From Craspedostauros australis (Eukaryota; Bacillariophyta; Bacillariophyceae; Mastogloiales; Achnanthaceae): a stretch of 64,000 nt of DNA. Where the stretch lies: positions 124,001 through 188,000 of the forward strand of contig JAMXDE010000065.1 in NCBI GenBank assembly GCA_026770025.1, given 5' to 3'. Shown here piece after piece: positions 54,333 through 64,000 of this stretch. Position 1 is the first letter of the stretch. Each line of letters opens with the position of its first letter. Made by a program: the position numbers and the translations under genes. Below the pieces are notes generated by a model that saw only the letters and a list, made by a program, of their open reading frames with translations, made no database searches and was not told the DNA's origin.

Positions 54333-57300
54333 TCACTTCTTGTTTGGCTGAGATCCTTGCTGCGTCTGATACTTCGACATGTACCTCTGTACCACGTCCT
54401 TCCCCTTGCGCTCCCATTCCTGACGATTGGCCGTGGCGTAGTTCAGGTACTCGTCCGAAGCAACCCCAAAGACTCCGCAGGTGGACAGCTTCTTGGCCAG
54501 TGGGATGAGGTAGAAGTCGAAGAATGACAGCTCGCCGGCGTACCACCCCTCTGCCGGATTGGCGCCGTCCTCCCCGAACCTGCCCGCCAGGTAGGCTGCG
54601 TACATCTCATGGAACAGCCGTTCGTTCCACTTCAGGTACACGTGCCAGTGCTGCATCGTGTGCGACACATCCGACGCCTGGATGAGATGCTCGATGACGA
54701 TGGTGGCCTTGCGGTTCTGTGCCATCAGGCGATTCAGTCGGCGCTGCTTGGCGCTCGTGCGGCCTTGTTGCTGATCGCCTTGCGAGGTCTTGTCCTGTCC
54801 CCCGTCGCTGGTTCTACCAGTGTCGGAATGGTCAGTTGTGCTGCATGTGCGGTTGTAGTCGCTCTCCCCGTCATCTTGCTCTGCGAAGGCCCGTTCCCAT
54901 CGTGCCTTGCGCAAGGCTCCCAGATCCTTGTCAGCGATATCAGTAGCCATGACGGAGTTCACGACGAGCTGTCGGAACCGTTCGAGCTCGGACTGCGTCG
55001 CGCAGATGCATCGTCGGAGATTCGCAAAGTTGTCATGACTTAGGAGTTCCCATGCGAGATCGACAGAGTTTTGCTCCGCGACGCTCTTGTTCTTGTAGTG
55101 GATGGCGATGCCCACGCCTTCCTTGACGAGCACCGTGTTTGGAACGCCGCAGTGATCCACATCATGGATCAAGGCGGAGAACGCACAGGCGAACTGAGTC
55201 AATGGATCCGATGTGATCCCGTACGTGTACTCGTGCAGCTTCTTGGCCCTTCCCGTGCTGGTCGATGCCTTGCGTGACAACGATGCCAATGGCATCGCGC
55301 CAGTGTTGTTCGCATTGTTCATGCTCTGCTGCTGGTACGCCCACTCCACGGTGCGATTGTCGCCGTTGGTGTCGGCGCTGCTGATGCAGTCGATTCGTTT
55401 GTCGGGCGTCACGACACGCGACAGCAACTTCGTCACCGATTGCACGACGTGAGAGGCATGCTCGAAGCAATGGAACGAGTTCTGTCGGTACATTTGCGAG
55501 ACGGCGGTGACATATTCGCGCAGCTCGGATATGACGGCGGGATCCAACTTCACAGTCGCTGGGTCGCACTTGTACTTGGAGGCCCTGTCCGGAAGCTCGA
55601 TGATCTCTTTCACTTCATCTAGGACGGTGCGATCAGGCTTGTCATCACCAGGCGTCACTGCAAGGAAGTTCGCCGGATCTGAATGATCACCTGATGCGTT
55701 CGGTCGGCTCCTTGTGAACGACGACGACGACGACGAAGAAGAGGATCGTGGATCTCGCATCGCCACCACCTTCTGCAACAATCCCTGAAGGACCTCTGCA
55801 TTCCATCCCACAAGTCGCTGCATTTTCCTTCCTTGTTGGGCCTGCTTGCTATTCGTGTGGTCACTCCGATGCATCGTTGGCGATGTCAGTGACGGTAGTG
55901 GCGGCGAAGGTGTTTCTCCTGCCGTCATGGGCGTGGTTGATCCAAGGGCTGACTGTGGCGTTCCGCTACCTGCCATTGAGATGGAAGTTGCAGTTGTCAT
56001 CGGACATGATGTGCCGGGGTGAGCGGCGTCTTGTTTGGCAGTGGCTGGTGTCTGCACGCTTGTAGTCGGATCGATGCCATTGCTTTCGATTTGAATGGCG
56101 GATACTGCCAACTCAACGGAGCCGTGGGAACCGCGACGACCACGCCCATGGCTACGACCGGATGCCCAGTACGTCTGGACCTTGCCCTTGCCCTTGATTT
56201 CGACGAGATCGTCTCTTGCCACAGTCCAGTGTGACTTGCCATTCGCCGCGAGCAGCTTGGCTGTGTCGGCGGACACATGGATGCGATTCTCAAGGCCGGT
56301 GCTCTCCATCCTTGCAGCCATGTTGACGGTGTCGCCGAACAGCTGGAAGCGAGTCTTCTCGCCGCGCAGCACGCCAGCAGTGACAGGACCAGAATGGATA
56401 CCGAACCTCATGGTCAAGTCGCCGGTGTCAGGTCCCAGAAGGACTTCCAACGATTGCACACAGCCATCCATTTGACGCAGGCACTCTCGCGCAAATCGCA
56501 GCATGGCCACGGCATGATCGTCACGAGGATTCGGAAGTCCGCATGCAGCGACGTAGCAATCTCCGATCGTTTCGACCTTGAAGATGCCTCTTCGCTTCGC
56601 GATGGCGTCGAACGTGCTGTAGATCTGCTCAAGGAGAGTGAAGACTTGGGATGGCTCCCTCACGCTGGCCCATGCTGTGAAGCCGGCGATGTCCGCGAAC
56701 AGGACCGTGACGGAGGGGAACAGATCTGCGATGGGCTCCGATAGAAGCAGCCGCGCCTTTTCGGCCTCGTAGTCAACGAAGCTTTCCATCCGTCTGGTGA
56801 TCTTCCTTGAGGCACTCGCATGATTGCGGGCAGATGATGCCACATTGCCTGTCAGTCTTGATGCTCCTCGGAGAATGGCTTTGCCTCTTGTGAAAAGATT
56901 CGAGCCGCGAGATGGCGCGATCTGGTCTCTGCCTTCAACCTTGTGCCTCTCTGTGTCCTTCACTGCGGCGTCATGATCCTCAATCAATCGATCGCGGAAC
57001 TGTGCGGGAAAGAGAGATGTGACGATAGCATTCGTTCGAACAGCTGAATGCATCACGGTATTCTGCCGGTCTTGAACGAGATAATCATATAGAATGAAAA
57101 CTGCAGAAGTCATCATGAAGACCAGGACGACGACGATCGTGTATACCAAAGGAGTGCTTGTGATGTACTCAGACTCAAAGTCTTCTGTTGGATATAGACT
57201 CATCGAGTAGTGGCATACGTCCAGGTCTTCGGTATCTTCCAAGATTGAGAACTTGACGGACAGCTCCAGATGGTCGAATCGATTGTCGTGGTAATCGCCA

Positions 57301-58883
57301 GCCCCAGTATGCATGACTTCGTGTCCAGAGATGCGGTAGCTGATAGTGTGCTTGCATGTGCTCTTGATCACCAGATCGATGGGCTGGACGCCCGCAGGGA
57401 CAATATTTTCGAAGTACTTGTCCCAAGGAATGGTGGCGACGAAGATGGCTACCATCGATGCGTTCGTCTCAAAGGATGAATAGATCGGTTGCACGATGTA
57501 GCTGGTTGGCCATTCCCCTCTTGATATGTTTGTTGAGTTGGAGTATATAACGACTTCCGAGAGCGCTGGAACATTTGATTTGCGCACTTGATCGTAGACA
57601 GTGAGGAAGCCATCGCTGAGGCTCAAGAAGTTGAGGTTGATCACGGGTTGAATAGGTGGGGTGGTCTGCCATGAAACCACGTAGTCATCAAACTCCCGTT
57701 CTTCTCTAACCGGCGGTAATCTCAACGAGTCGGAGAATGAGGCGCCCTCAGGTAGGCGGTGGATGAAAGGAGGGATGCCACCCCCACCTCGACTTGGCCC
57801 CGTGGGCCTATCTCCTTGTTGTGTTACATTTACAGCCTGGCTGCCGGCTTGTTCGTCGGTCAACGGAGGTCCGCCAGCCGACGGAGGTCTGCCCGCTGTT
57901 CCACCTGCTCTTCCTGTACTGTCGGAACCAGCAGTGACCCACGCAGGTGGGCCGCCACCAGCACTGTCATCGGCAGGACCGGAAGCGCCAGTGGGTCGAC
58001 CTCCACTAGAGCCGTGGTTGTTTGTGCCGGACGGACCTCCGGAGGCGCCAGATGGCGAGCCAGACGATGGGTTGAACAGGCTGTCGGGAACGGGATCGTT
58101 GATCCAACCCTGATTGGCGACGGAATACTCTTCCCACCTCTCTCGATTCTCACTTGAAACGAATGGACAGAAGCTGAGGTATCGTGAACCCGATAGCTCG
58201 AGCAGATGGAAACCGCGGAAGCTGTAGTGTGGGATCGTGACGAATGGCCAAGTCGCGTTGGTGGAAAGAGCATATGATGTGATGACGAAGCTCATGGACT
58301 CGACCGTGGCGAAGATGGTCTGCGCAGATAGCACTGATGCTTCAACTATCTCCGTGGCGTAGTTTGTGAACTGTTACATGATGATGCATGGTATGGTATG
58401 GCATATGTGCAATGCACAGGGGCAGAAGTAGAGGGCAGGGGAATGGTGATGGTGAGGACTGAAGTGTAAGTGCGTATGAGCAGAGAGGCGATGCGATGCG
58501 ATTCAAAGAGAGAGAGACAAAGACAGAGATCAACAGAGCTTCCATTATATTGCCAAACTCACCTCCGTTTCCATAGAGTCTTGCTCTTCTTGAGACATCA
58601 CCTTGTAGGTGAAGTATGCCATGATCCCGGCGGCAACAGTCAGGACGAAGACCACCAAGAACTTGGAAAGTCGAACTCGGTTGGTCTCCTTCGCGCCAAT
58701 TGTTGTGAAGTGGTCCTCCTCGTCGTTCAATTCGTCACGCGACATCTGCTGCGCGTTTTCTTTCATCCTCGCTGCGCCCATTTCAGATCCGATCATCGAG
58801 TTGCCATTGTGAGCCAAGCTCGACAATGAATTGGTTCCGTCTGACATGTTCTCGTCGAGGCTATGGCGGTTGTGCTCCGCCAT
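54333..58883 (-). CDS. Receptor-type class III nucleotidyl cyclase fused to cyclic-nucleotide phosphodiesterase, copy 1
   Basis: Exons are 58883-58563 and 58370-54333 (intron 192 bases, GT-AG), giving 1452 residues. Order: a cytosolic N-terminus; membrane segment 1 (FLVVFVLTVAAGIMAYF, about 73-89); an extracellular region of about 420 residues with a Gly/Pro/Ser-rich disordered stretch; membrane segment 2 (YTIVVVLVFMMTSAVFI, near 515-535); a cyclase domain about 655-835 with metal Asp in FADIAGF and ETIGDCY, and GDTVNMAARMES; then a phosphodiesterase domain about 1030-1420 with HCFEHASHV and HDVDHCG. It can therefore both make and degrade a cyclic nucleotide. The residue before TIGD is Glu, as in guanylate cyclases, but the partner position is Gln (FQLFGDTVN) instead of Cys, so cAMP versus cGMP is open. 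A tandem paralogue lies immediately upstream of it. Confidence 0.93.
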
Positions 58884-61183
58884 TGTTGTATCGCTGATGT
58901 TGTCGGCAATGTTATCTCTTGCTTGCGATATTGTGGCAATTGTTGCTCAATGTCCTTTCCTCGTTCGAGTATGACTATGACTGAAGTAATGCGTGCAGAG
59001 CACAAGCTAGCAGACGTTGCGTGGCGTCGTCGAGATGGTCGTTGCACCCCACTATTCGTGCCCAGGTCTCTTTGTGTTTGTGTGTACTTCGCATTGTGCA
59101 AGGGATGTTGGCACCACGCGCGTATCTACCCACAAGTACGAGTAGGTCGTCGCCCACATTTTGGGAGACAAAGTTGGGTATGATGCTATGTGGGTGGACC
59201 CTCCGCCAATACTACTCACTGGACAAAAGCTATTCGTGCCAACCCACTTATGCTGATAATTGTACATGGAGCGCGGTTTGTTAGGTGGGAAAGGCTCCGT
59301 TGCCTCTCTGTTCGCGCAGCTTATTTCCTGTGATCGTGTGGGTGGCTCCAGACATTGTCATCTTCCTGGTTGTGCGTTCTTCCTCTCTTACGGAATGCTG
59401 TATCATGAAAGAGAACTTCGGCAGAAACCAGCTATCGCAACTGGGAGACATTCTGGCCCCCGCGTTTGTCACTCTTTGAGTTCAATCAGGCATCATCCCT
59501 TTTGCTTGCGTGTCTTGTCCAACCCACGACATGCCGCAGTTCGAGCGAGAAAGCGTTCAGGGTAATAGTTGGTCCTGCAATGCAGTTATGTTGGCACTCG
59601 CCGCGTTGTCTTCCATCTTGTTGATTTCGTTCGTGTTGCGTGTTTGTCTTTCCTTGCTGCGGACGCTCGTGCAAGTGCAGAGCTCGTAGAATACATATTA
59701 GTATGTACACCTTGATGATGAGGCTCCCGCCAGAGTCAGAGACTCCATTGGAGGGGCTTGTGTCTCACTGGGAAATCCAGATTCCTCTCTCAGCAGAAGA
59801 TGACCATGACCACGCAGACGAAGAATGGGCGAAAGCGAATCCGTGCAGCATCTCCTTGTTGCAGAAGTCTGCCAAGTTGTGAAGGAATGAACCACAAGCG
59901 CCATTTGGGCGGATGATGTCACACAAGAGAATCTGGGCCATCCAGCCCACACTTAGTTGCCGAATCTGACTCCTTGCCAAGGGGGAAGCAGGATACAGAG
60001 TACCGGGCAGAGACTGTTCCTCCTCGCTTCTCCCGCGATAACCACAAGATCCGCGCCAACACTGCAGCCGTTTCGGAGATCAATGATACATTCTGGCGCC
60101 ATCCAGAGGCTGACACAGCCCATGCCTACCGCGCCAAGCGAGCTATGCGGTTTGCATTAATACTCGTATGTCTCCGGGCCAAAATAATACGACTGTGCAA
60201 AACCGGCGTCATGATAGCGCGAGCGATTCAGCACTATGGTTTGTGTCACTTCACTGTTTCATGTGTGCAACTCGCGTTTTGTGGTGGTTTGTGCTGTTCG
60301 CTCAGTACTCACAGTTCGTGCTCATAGTTCGCACCCGTATCGTGCACGTCCAGCGCTGGAAGGAAGTTTCGTGATGTCTTGCCGTGGGAGATCAAGCCTT
60401 GTGGGGACATCACTATCCGCACAAGTCCGAATAGCTCCTGTATCAGGACACGATAATATCGCCAGAGCAGAGCGCCGCAATACTCGCACTTGTGCATGCG
60501 TGCAACAGCATCGACGAGATTTCATGGCTTGAAGACGTGATGGGGACAAGGCTCTATTTGTAGGCAGTCGTCAGTAATGTCACATAGAGCACTGTTCAAC
60601 TGCATGCTGGTGTTGCTGCTCATGACTTTGATGACGTTGATTCCGTTTCACTTTTCTTCTTGCTTGCGCAGGCTGACCTCGTTTGGGTGCGCTTGGAGCA
60701 GGTCCATGACCGAGGATCGTTGAGAGTAAGCTTGTTGGGCTGCATCACGGCTTCCCCTTGTGTCATCGTGGATCTGTTGTGAAAGAAACGAAGATGCTCA
60801 TAGTATTTGGTTTTGATGTTGGGACGTTGGCATTGCAACAAAAGAGAAACTGCGCTCGTGACTGTTAAGCTAAACGGTCAGAACACTGCATCAAAAAGTG
60901 ACCGTGAATCAGTTTTCGAAACGGGCATCTCGCGCATGACCGCATTGGCGAAACCGATCATGCGTTGTTCATCCAGGCTGCGGAGGAACGATGGTGCATT
61001 CAACTTGTCGATCCTGAGGCCTCCACCACGGCGCCGTCACCATACCCACACAGCGAGTATAGGAGGCAATCGTGATGTAACTGTTCAATCTACTCATTTA
61101 TTGTAACAGGACGTCCTCCCAAACAATCTCTCCGCTTCTGCTCTTGCTCCCATGGCTACCCACCCACTCACTCACTCACTCAC
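58884..61183. other. Spacer between the two cyclase genes
   Basis: About 2.3 kb with no recognisable gene. It holds two TACGAGTA-type words (59137 and 60161) and, at the right, an ACTC tetranucleotide run (61165-61187) at the 3' end of the second cyclase. The 3' flank of the second cyclase here resembles that of the first near 54290-54345. Confidence 0.5.
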
Positions 61184-61187
61184 TCAC
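61165..61187. repeat. ACTC tetranucleotide microsatellite
   Basis: Five to six ACTC units overlap the stop codon of cyclase copy 2 on the minus strand. At the homologous place downstream of copy 1 (about 54320-54337) there are only two. Confidence 0.75.
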
Positions 61188-64000
61188 TTCTTGCTTGGCT
61201 GAGATCCTTGTTGCATCTGATACTTCGACATGTACCTCTGTACCACATCCTTCCCCTTGCGCTCCCATTCCTGACGATTGGCCGTGGCGTAGTTCAGGTA
61301 CTCGTCCGAAGCAACCCCGAAGACTCCACAGGTGGACAGCTTCTTGGCCAGTGGGATGAGGTAGAAGTCGAAGAATGACAGCTCGCCGGCGTACCACCCC
61401 TCTGCCGGATTGGCACCATCTTCTCCAAATCTGCCCGCCAGGTAGGCTGCGTACATCTCATGGAACAGCCGTTCGTTCCACTTCAGGTACACGTGCCAGT
61501 GCTGCATCGTGTGCGACACATCCGACGCCTGGATGAGATGCTCGATGACGATGGTGGCCTTGCGGTTCTGTGCCATCAAACGGCTCAATCGGCGTTCGTG
61601 CTTGCTGCACTGCTGCTTGGCGTTCGGGCCACTGCTATGCGCGGCGTCTGAAATGCTGACCCCATCGGATGAATCCGCCAAGCTTTTCGGGCGGTTGCAG
61701 TCGCTCTCCCCGTCATCTTGCTCTGCGAAGGCCCGTTCCCATCGTGCCTTGCGCAAGGCTCCGAGATCCTTGTCGGCAATATCAGTAGCCATGACGGAGT
61801 TCACGACGAGCTGTCGGAACCGTTCGAGCTCGGACTGCGTCGCGCAGATGCATCGTCGGAGGTTCGCAAAGTTGTCGTGGCCCAGGAGCTCCCATGCGAG
61901 ATCGACAGAGTTTTGTTCGGCGACGCTCTTGTTCTTGTAGTGGAGGGCTACGTCCATGCATTCCTTGACGAGCACCGTGTTTGGAACGCCGCAGTGATCC
62001 ACATCGTGGATCAAAGCGGAAAACACACAAGCGAACTGAGTCAATGGATCCGATGTAATCCCATACGTGTACTCGTGCAGCTGCTTGGTTCTGCCCGAGT
62101 TTCTGTTGTTGCCTTTGTTCATATCCTGCTGCTGGTACGTCCATTCCTCGCTCTCGCCGTTGTTACTGGTGGCGTTGTCCTTGCCGCTGTTGACACGGTC
62201 GATTCGTTTGTCGGGCGTCACGACACGCGACAGCAGCTTCGTCACAGATTGGACGACGTGAGAGGCATGCTCGAAGCAATGGAAGGAGTTGTGTCGGTAC
62301 ATCTGCGAGATGGCGGTGACATATTCGCGCAGCTCGGATATGACGGCGGGATCCAACTTCACAGTCGCTGGGTCGCACTTGTACTTGGAGGCCCTGTCCG
62401 GAAGCTCGATGATTTCTTTCACTTCATCTAACACGGTCTGGTTGAACTTGCCTTCTTCAGGTGTGATGGCAGAGAAACTTGATAGGCTGAATTCATTGCT
62501 GGCCATGTTCGGCCTGCTTCTTTTCGCTGAAGTGGGGCGCGGATCTCGCATCGCGACCACCTTTTGCAGCAGGCCTTGCAGTACATCTGCATTCCACTCC
62601 ACGAGGCGCTTCATCTTCTTCTCTTGCTGAGCGCGCTTGCTGTCCACGGTCCTATGTTGAATTACCGGTGATGTAGATGAAGGTGTAGATAGTAGAGGCG
62701 GCGGCGGTGGTGCTCCCGTGATCGTTGATAGCGTCGACATGGACCTCGCCTGCGTGGTTATAGTTCCAGCCATGGAAATGGAGGTCGTAGTTGCCACCGC
62801 GCACCCTGAGTTTCTTTGCGAGGTGCCTTTGAATCGCGTTGATGTTTGTTGGCTCAATGGATGCTTGGAGTCGACTGAAATGGCGGCATCTGCCACATTT
62901 ATGGCGGACATTGCCAACTCAACGGAGCCGTGGGAACCGCGACGACCACGTCCATGGCTACGACCGGATGCCCAGTACGTCTGGACCTTGCCCTTGCCCT
63001 TGATTTCGACGAGGTCGTCTCTTGCGACTGCCCAGTGCGACTTGTCGGCGGCCGCGAGTAGCTTGACTGTGGAGGCTGACAGATGGATACGATTTTCAAG
63101 GCCGGTGCTCTCCATCCTTGCAGCCATGTTGACGGTGTCGCCGAACAGCTGGAAGCGAGTCTTCTCGCCGCGTAGCACGCCAGCAGTGACAGGACCAGAA
63201 TGGATACCGAACCTCATGGTCAGGTCGCCGGTGTCAGGCCCCAGAAGGACTTCCAACGACTGTGCGCAGTGGGTCATTTGATGCAGGCACTCTCGCGCAA
63301 ACCGCAGCATGGCCACGGCATGATCGTCACGAGGATTCGGAAGGCCGCATGCAGCGACGTAGCAATCTCCAATCGTTTCGACCTTGAAGATGCCTCTTCG
63401 CTTCGCGATGGCGTCGAACGTGCTGTAGATCTGCTCAAGGAGAGTGAAGACTTGGGATGGCTCCCTCACGCTGGCCCACGCTGTGAAGCCGGCGATGTCC
63501 GCGAACAGGACCGTGACGGAGGGGAACAGATCTGCGATGGGCTCCGATAGAAGCAGCCGCGCCTTTTCGGCCTCGTAGTCGGCGAAGCTGTTTAGCTTCT
63601 TGAGGTTTCTCGAAGATGACGTTGTAGCACCAAGGGTCGGCAGTAGTCCTCCTCGTCCTCTGGGCTTGCCACGGAAGGCGGCCCGACTTCGTGCGAGGAG
63701 ACCTGTACCGTGAGCCGGTGTGGACATGCTCGCAGATGGTTCCATGCCCTCCATGTCGATTTCCCTCGCATCCTGCAATGCGGCATCATGGTCTTCGATC
63801 AGGCGATCACGGAACTGGGCAGGGAAGAGAGATGTGAGCAGCGCATTCGTCCGGGCAGCTGAGTGCATCACCTTCTTCTGCCGTTGTTCCACGAAGCAGT
63901 CGTAGAGGAGAAAGACTGCAGACGTCAGCATAAAGACGAGCACGACGCCAACCGTGTACGCCAATGGCGTGCTCGTGATGAAATCCGATTCAAAGTCTTT
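61184..64000 (-). CDS. Receptor-type nucleotidyl cyclase-phosphodiesterase fusion, copy 2 (N-terminus beyond window)
   Basis: This is a partial gene: the open frame continues to the last base, and the first membrane segment and extracellular part are missing. The visible part starts just before membrane segment 2 (YTVGVVLVFMLTSAVFLLYD) and contains a complete cyclase domain (FADIAGF, ETIGDCY, GDTVNMAARMES) and phosphodiesterase domain (HCFEHASHV, HDVDHCG), ending MQQGSQPSKK. It is very similar to copy 1 across both catalytic domains. The linkers before the cyclase, between the domains and inside the phosphodiesterase (after QDDGESD) differ freely. This is the pattern expected of a duplicated gene under selection for both activities. 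Confidence 0.93.
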   Translation of the reverse strand, partial: KDFESDFITSTPLAYTVGVVLVFMLTSAVFLLYDCFVEQRQKKVMHSAARTNALLTSLFPAQFRDRLIEDHDAALQDAREIDMEGMEPSASMSTPAHGTGLLARSRAAFRGKPRGRGGLLPTLGATTSSSRNLKKLNSFADYEAEKARLLLSEPIADLFPSVTVLFADIAGFTAWASVREPSQVFTLLEQIYSTFDAIAKRRGIFKVETIGDCYVAACGLPNPRDDHAVAMLRFARECLHQMTHCAQSLEVLLGPDTGDLTMRFGIHSGPVTAGVLRGEKTRFQLFGDTVNMAARMESTGLENRIHLSASTVKLLAAADKSHWAVARDDLVEIKGKGKVQTYWASGRSHGRGRRGSHGSVELAMSAINVADAAISVDSKHPLSQQTSTRFKGTSQRNSGCAVATTTSISMAGTITTQARSMSTLSTITGAPPPPPLLSTPSSTSPVIQHRTVDSKRAQQEKKMKRLVEWNADVLQGLLQKVVAMRDPRPTSAKRSRPNMASNEFSLSSFSAITPEEGKFNQTVLDEVKEIIELPDRASKYKCDPATVKLDPAVISELREYVTAISQMYRHNSFHCFEHASHVVQSVTKLLSRVVTPDKRIDRVNSGKDNATSNNGESEEWTYQQQDMNKGNNRNSGRTKQLHEYTYGITSDPLTQFACVFSALIHDVDHCGVPNTVLVKECMDVALHYKNKSVAEQNSVDLAWELLGHDNFANLRRCICATQSELERFRQLVVNSVMATDIADKDLGALRKARWERAFAEQDDGESDCNRPKSLADSSDGVSISDAAHSSGPNAKQQCSKHERRLSRLMAQNRKATIVIEHLIQASDVSHTMQHWHVYLKWNERLFHEMYAAYLAGRFGEDGANPAEGWYAGELSFFDFYLIPLAKKLSTCGVFGVASDEYLNYATANRQEWERKGKDVVQRYMSKYQMQQGSQPSKK

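Noticed and set aside
1-64000. tRNA, rRNA or CRISPR features
   Set aside because: I looked for B-box-like GGTTCRA words with a matching cloverleaf and for regular spacer-repeat arrays. The only hits were in coding or random sequence.

Overview
This is eukaryotic nuclear DNA, most likely from a stramenopile alga and probably a diatom. The evidence is: many short GT-AG introns (about 140-430 bases); a cytosolic eL21 ribosomal protein gene; Pro/Ser-Thr-Pro linkers on secreted proteins; prolyl-4-hydroxylases fused to ankyrin repeats; receptor-type nucleotidyl cyclase-phosphodiesterase fusions; and a gamete-lysin-like M11 metalloprotease family. No species is claimed.

Positions 1-23.4 kb hold a tandem array followed by a decayed gene. 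The repeat unit is a secreted M11 metalloprotease (+), a TruA-type tRNA pseudouridine synthase (-) and an FTO-like 2-oxoglutarate/Fe(II) dioxygenase (-). The protease occurs three times: a C-terminal part at the left edge, a full copy at 6853-11021, and a frameshifted copy at 16886-21270. The TruA/FTO pair occurs twice, offset by about 9.33 kb. The FTO copies look identical, while the flanking protease and TruA segments have diverged. Next comes a TYW3-TYW2 (wybutosine) fusion on the minus strand, broken by several stops and frame changes. Three kinds of RNA-modification gene therefore lie within 23 kb.

Positions 23.4-27.9 kb are gene-poor. Positions 27.9-33.8 kb carry two tandem six-exon prolyl 4-hydroxylase/ankyrin genes, each predicted at 487 residues. 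An exostosin-like (GT47) type II membrane glycosyltransferase follows on the minus strand at 34.1-35.8 kb, then a 3.5-kb non-coding stretch with two tandem E2F-like sites.

Positions 39.3-43.8 kb hold an uninterrupted 1493-residue protein: a fatty acyl-AMP ligase, a carrier domain, and a long membrane/hexapeptide tail like the terminal domain of bacterial NRPS-like proteins. Then come a type II membrane glycosyltransferase-like protein (45.3-46.7 kb), an NCBP3-like cap-binding/export protein with an added N-terminal domain (46.7-49.2 kb), eL21 (50.2-50.7 kb) and an EXO1/XPG-family nuclease (50.9-53.8 kb).

Positions 54.3-64 kb contain two tandem membrane cyclase-phosphodiesterase fusions on the minus strand. 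The second runs off the right edge. Apart from the tandem families and the RNA-modification grouping, neighbours show no obvious pathway relationship, as expected for a eukaryotic chromosome.
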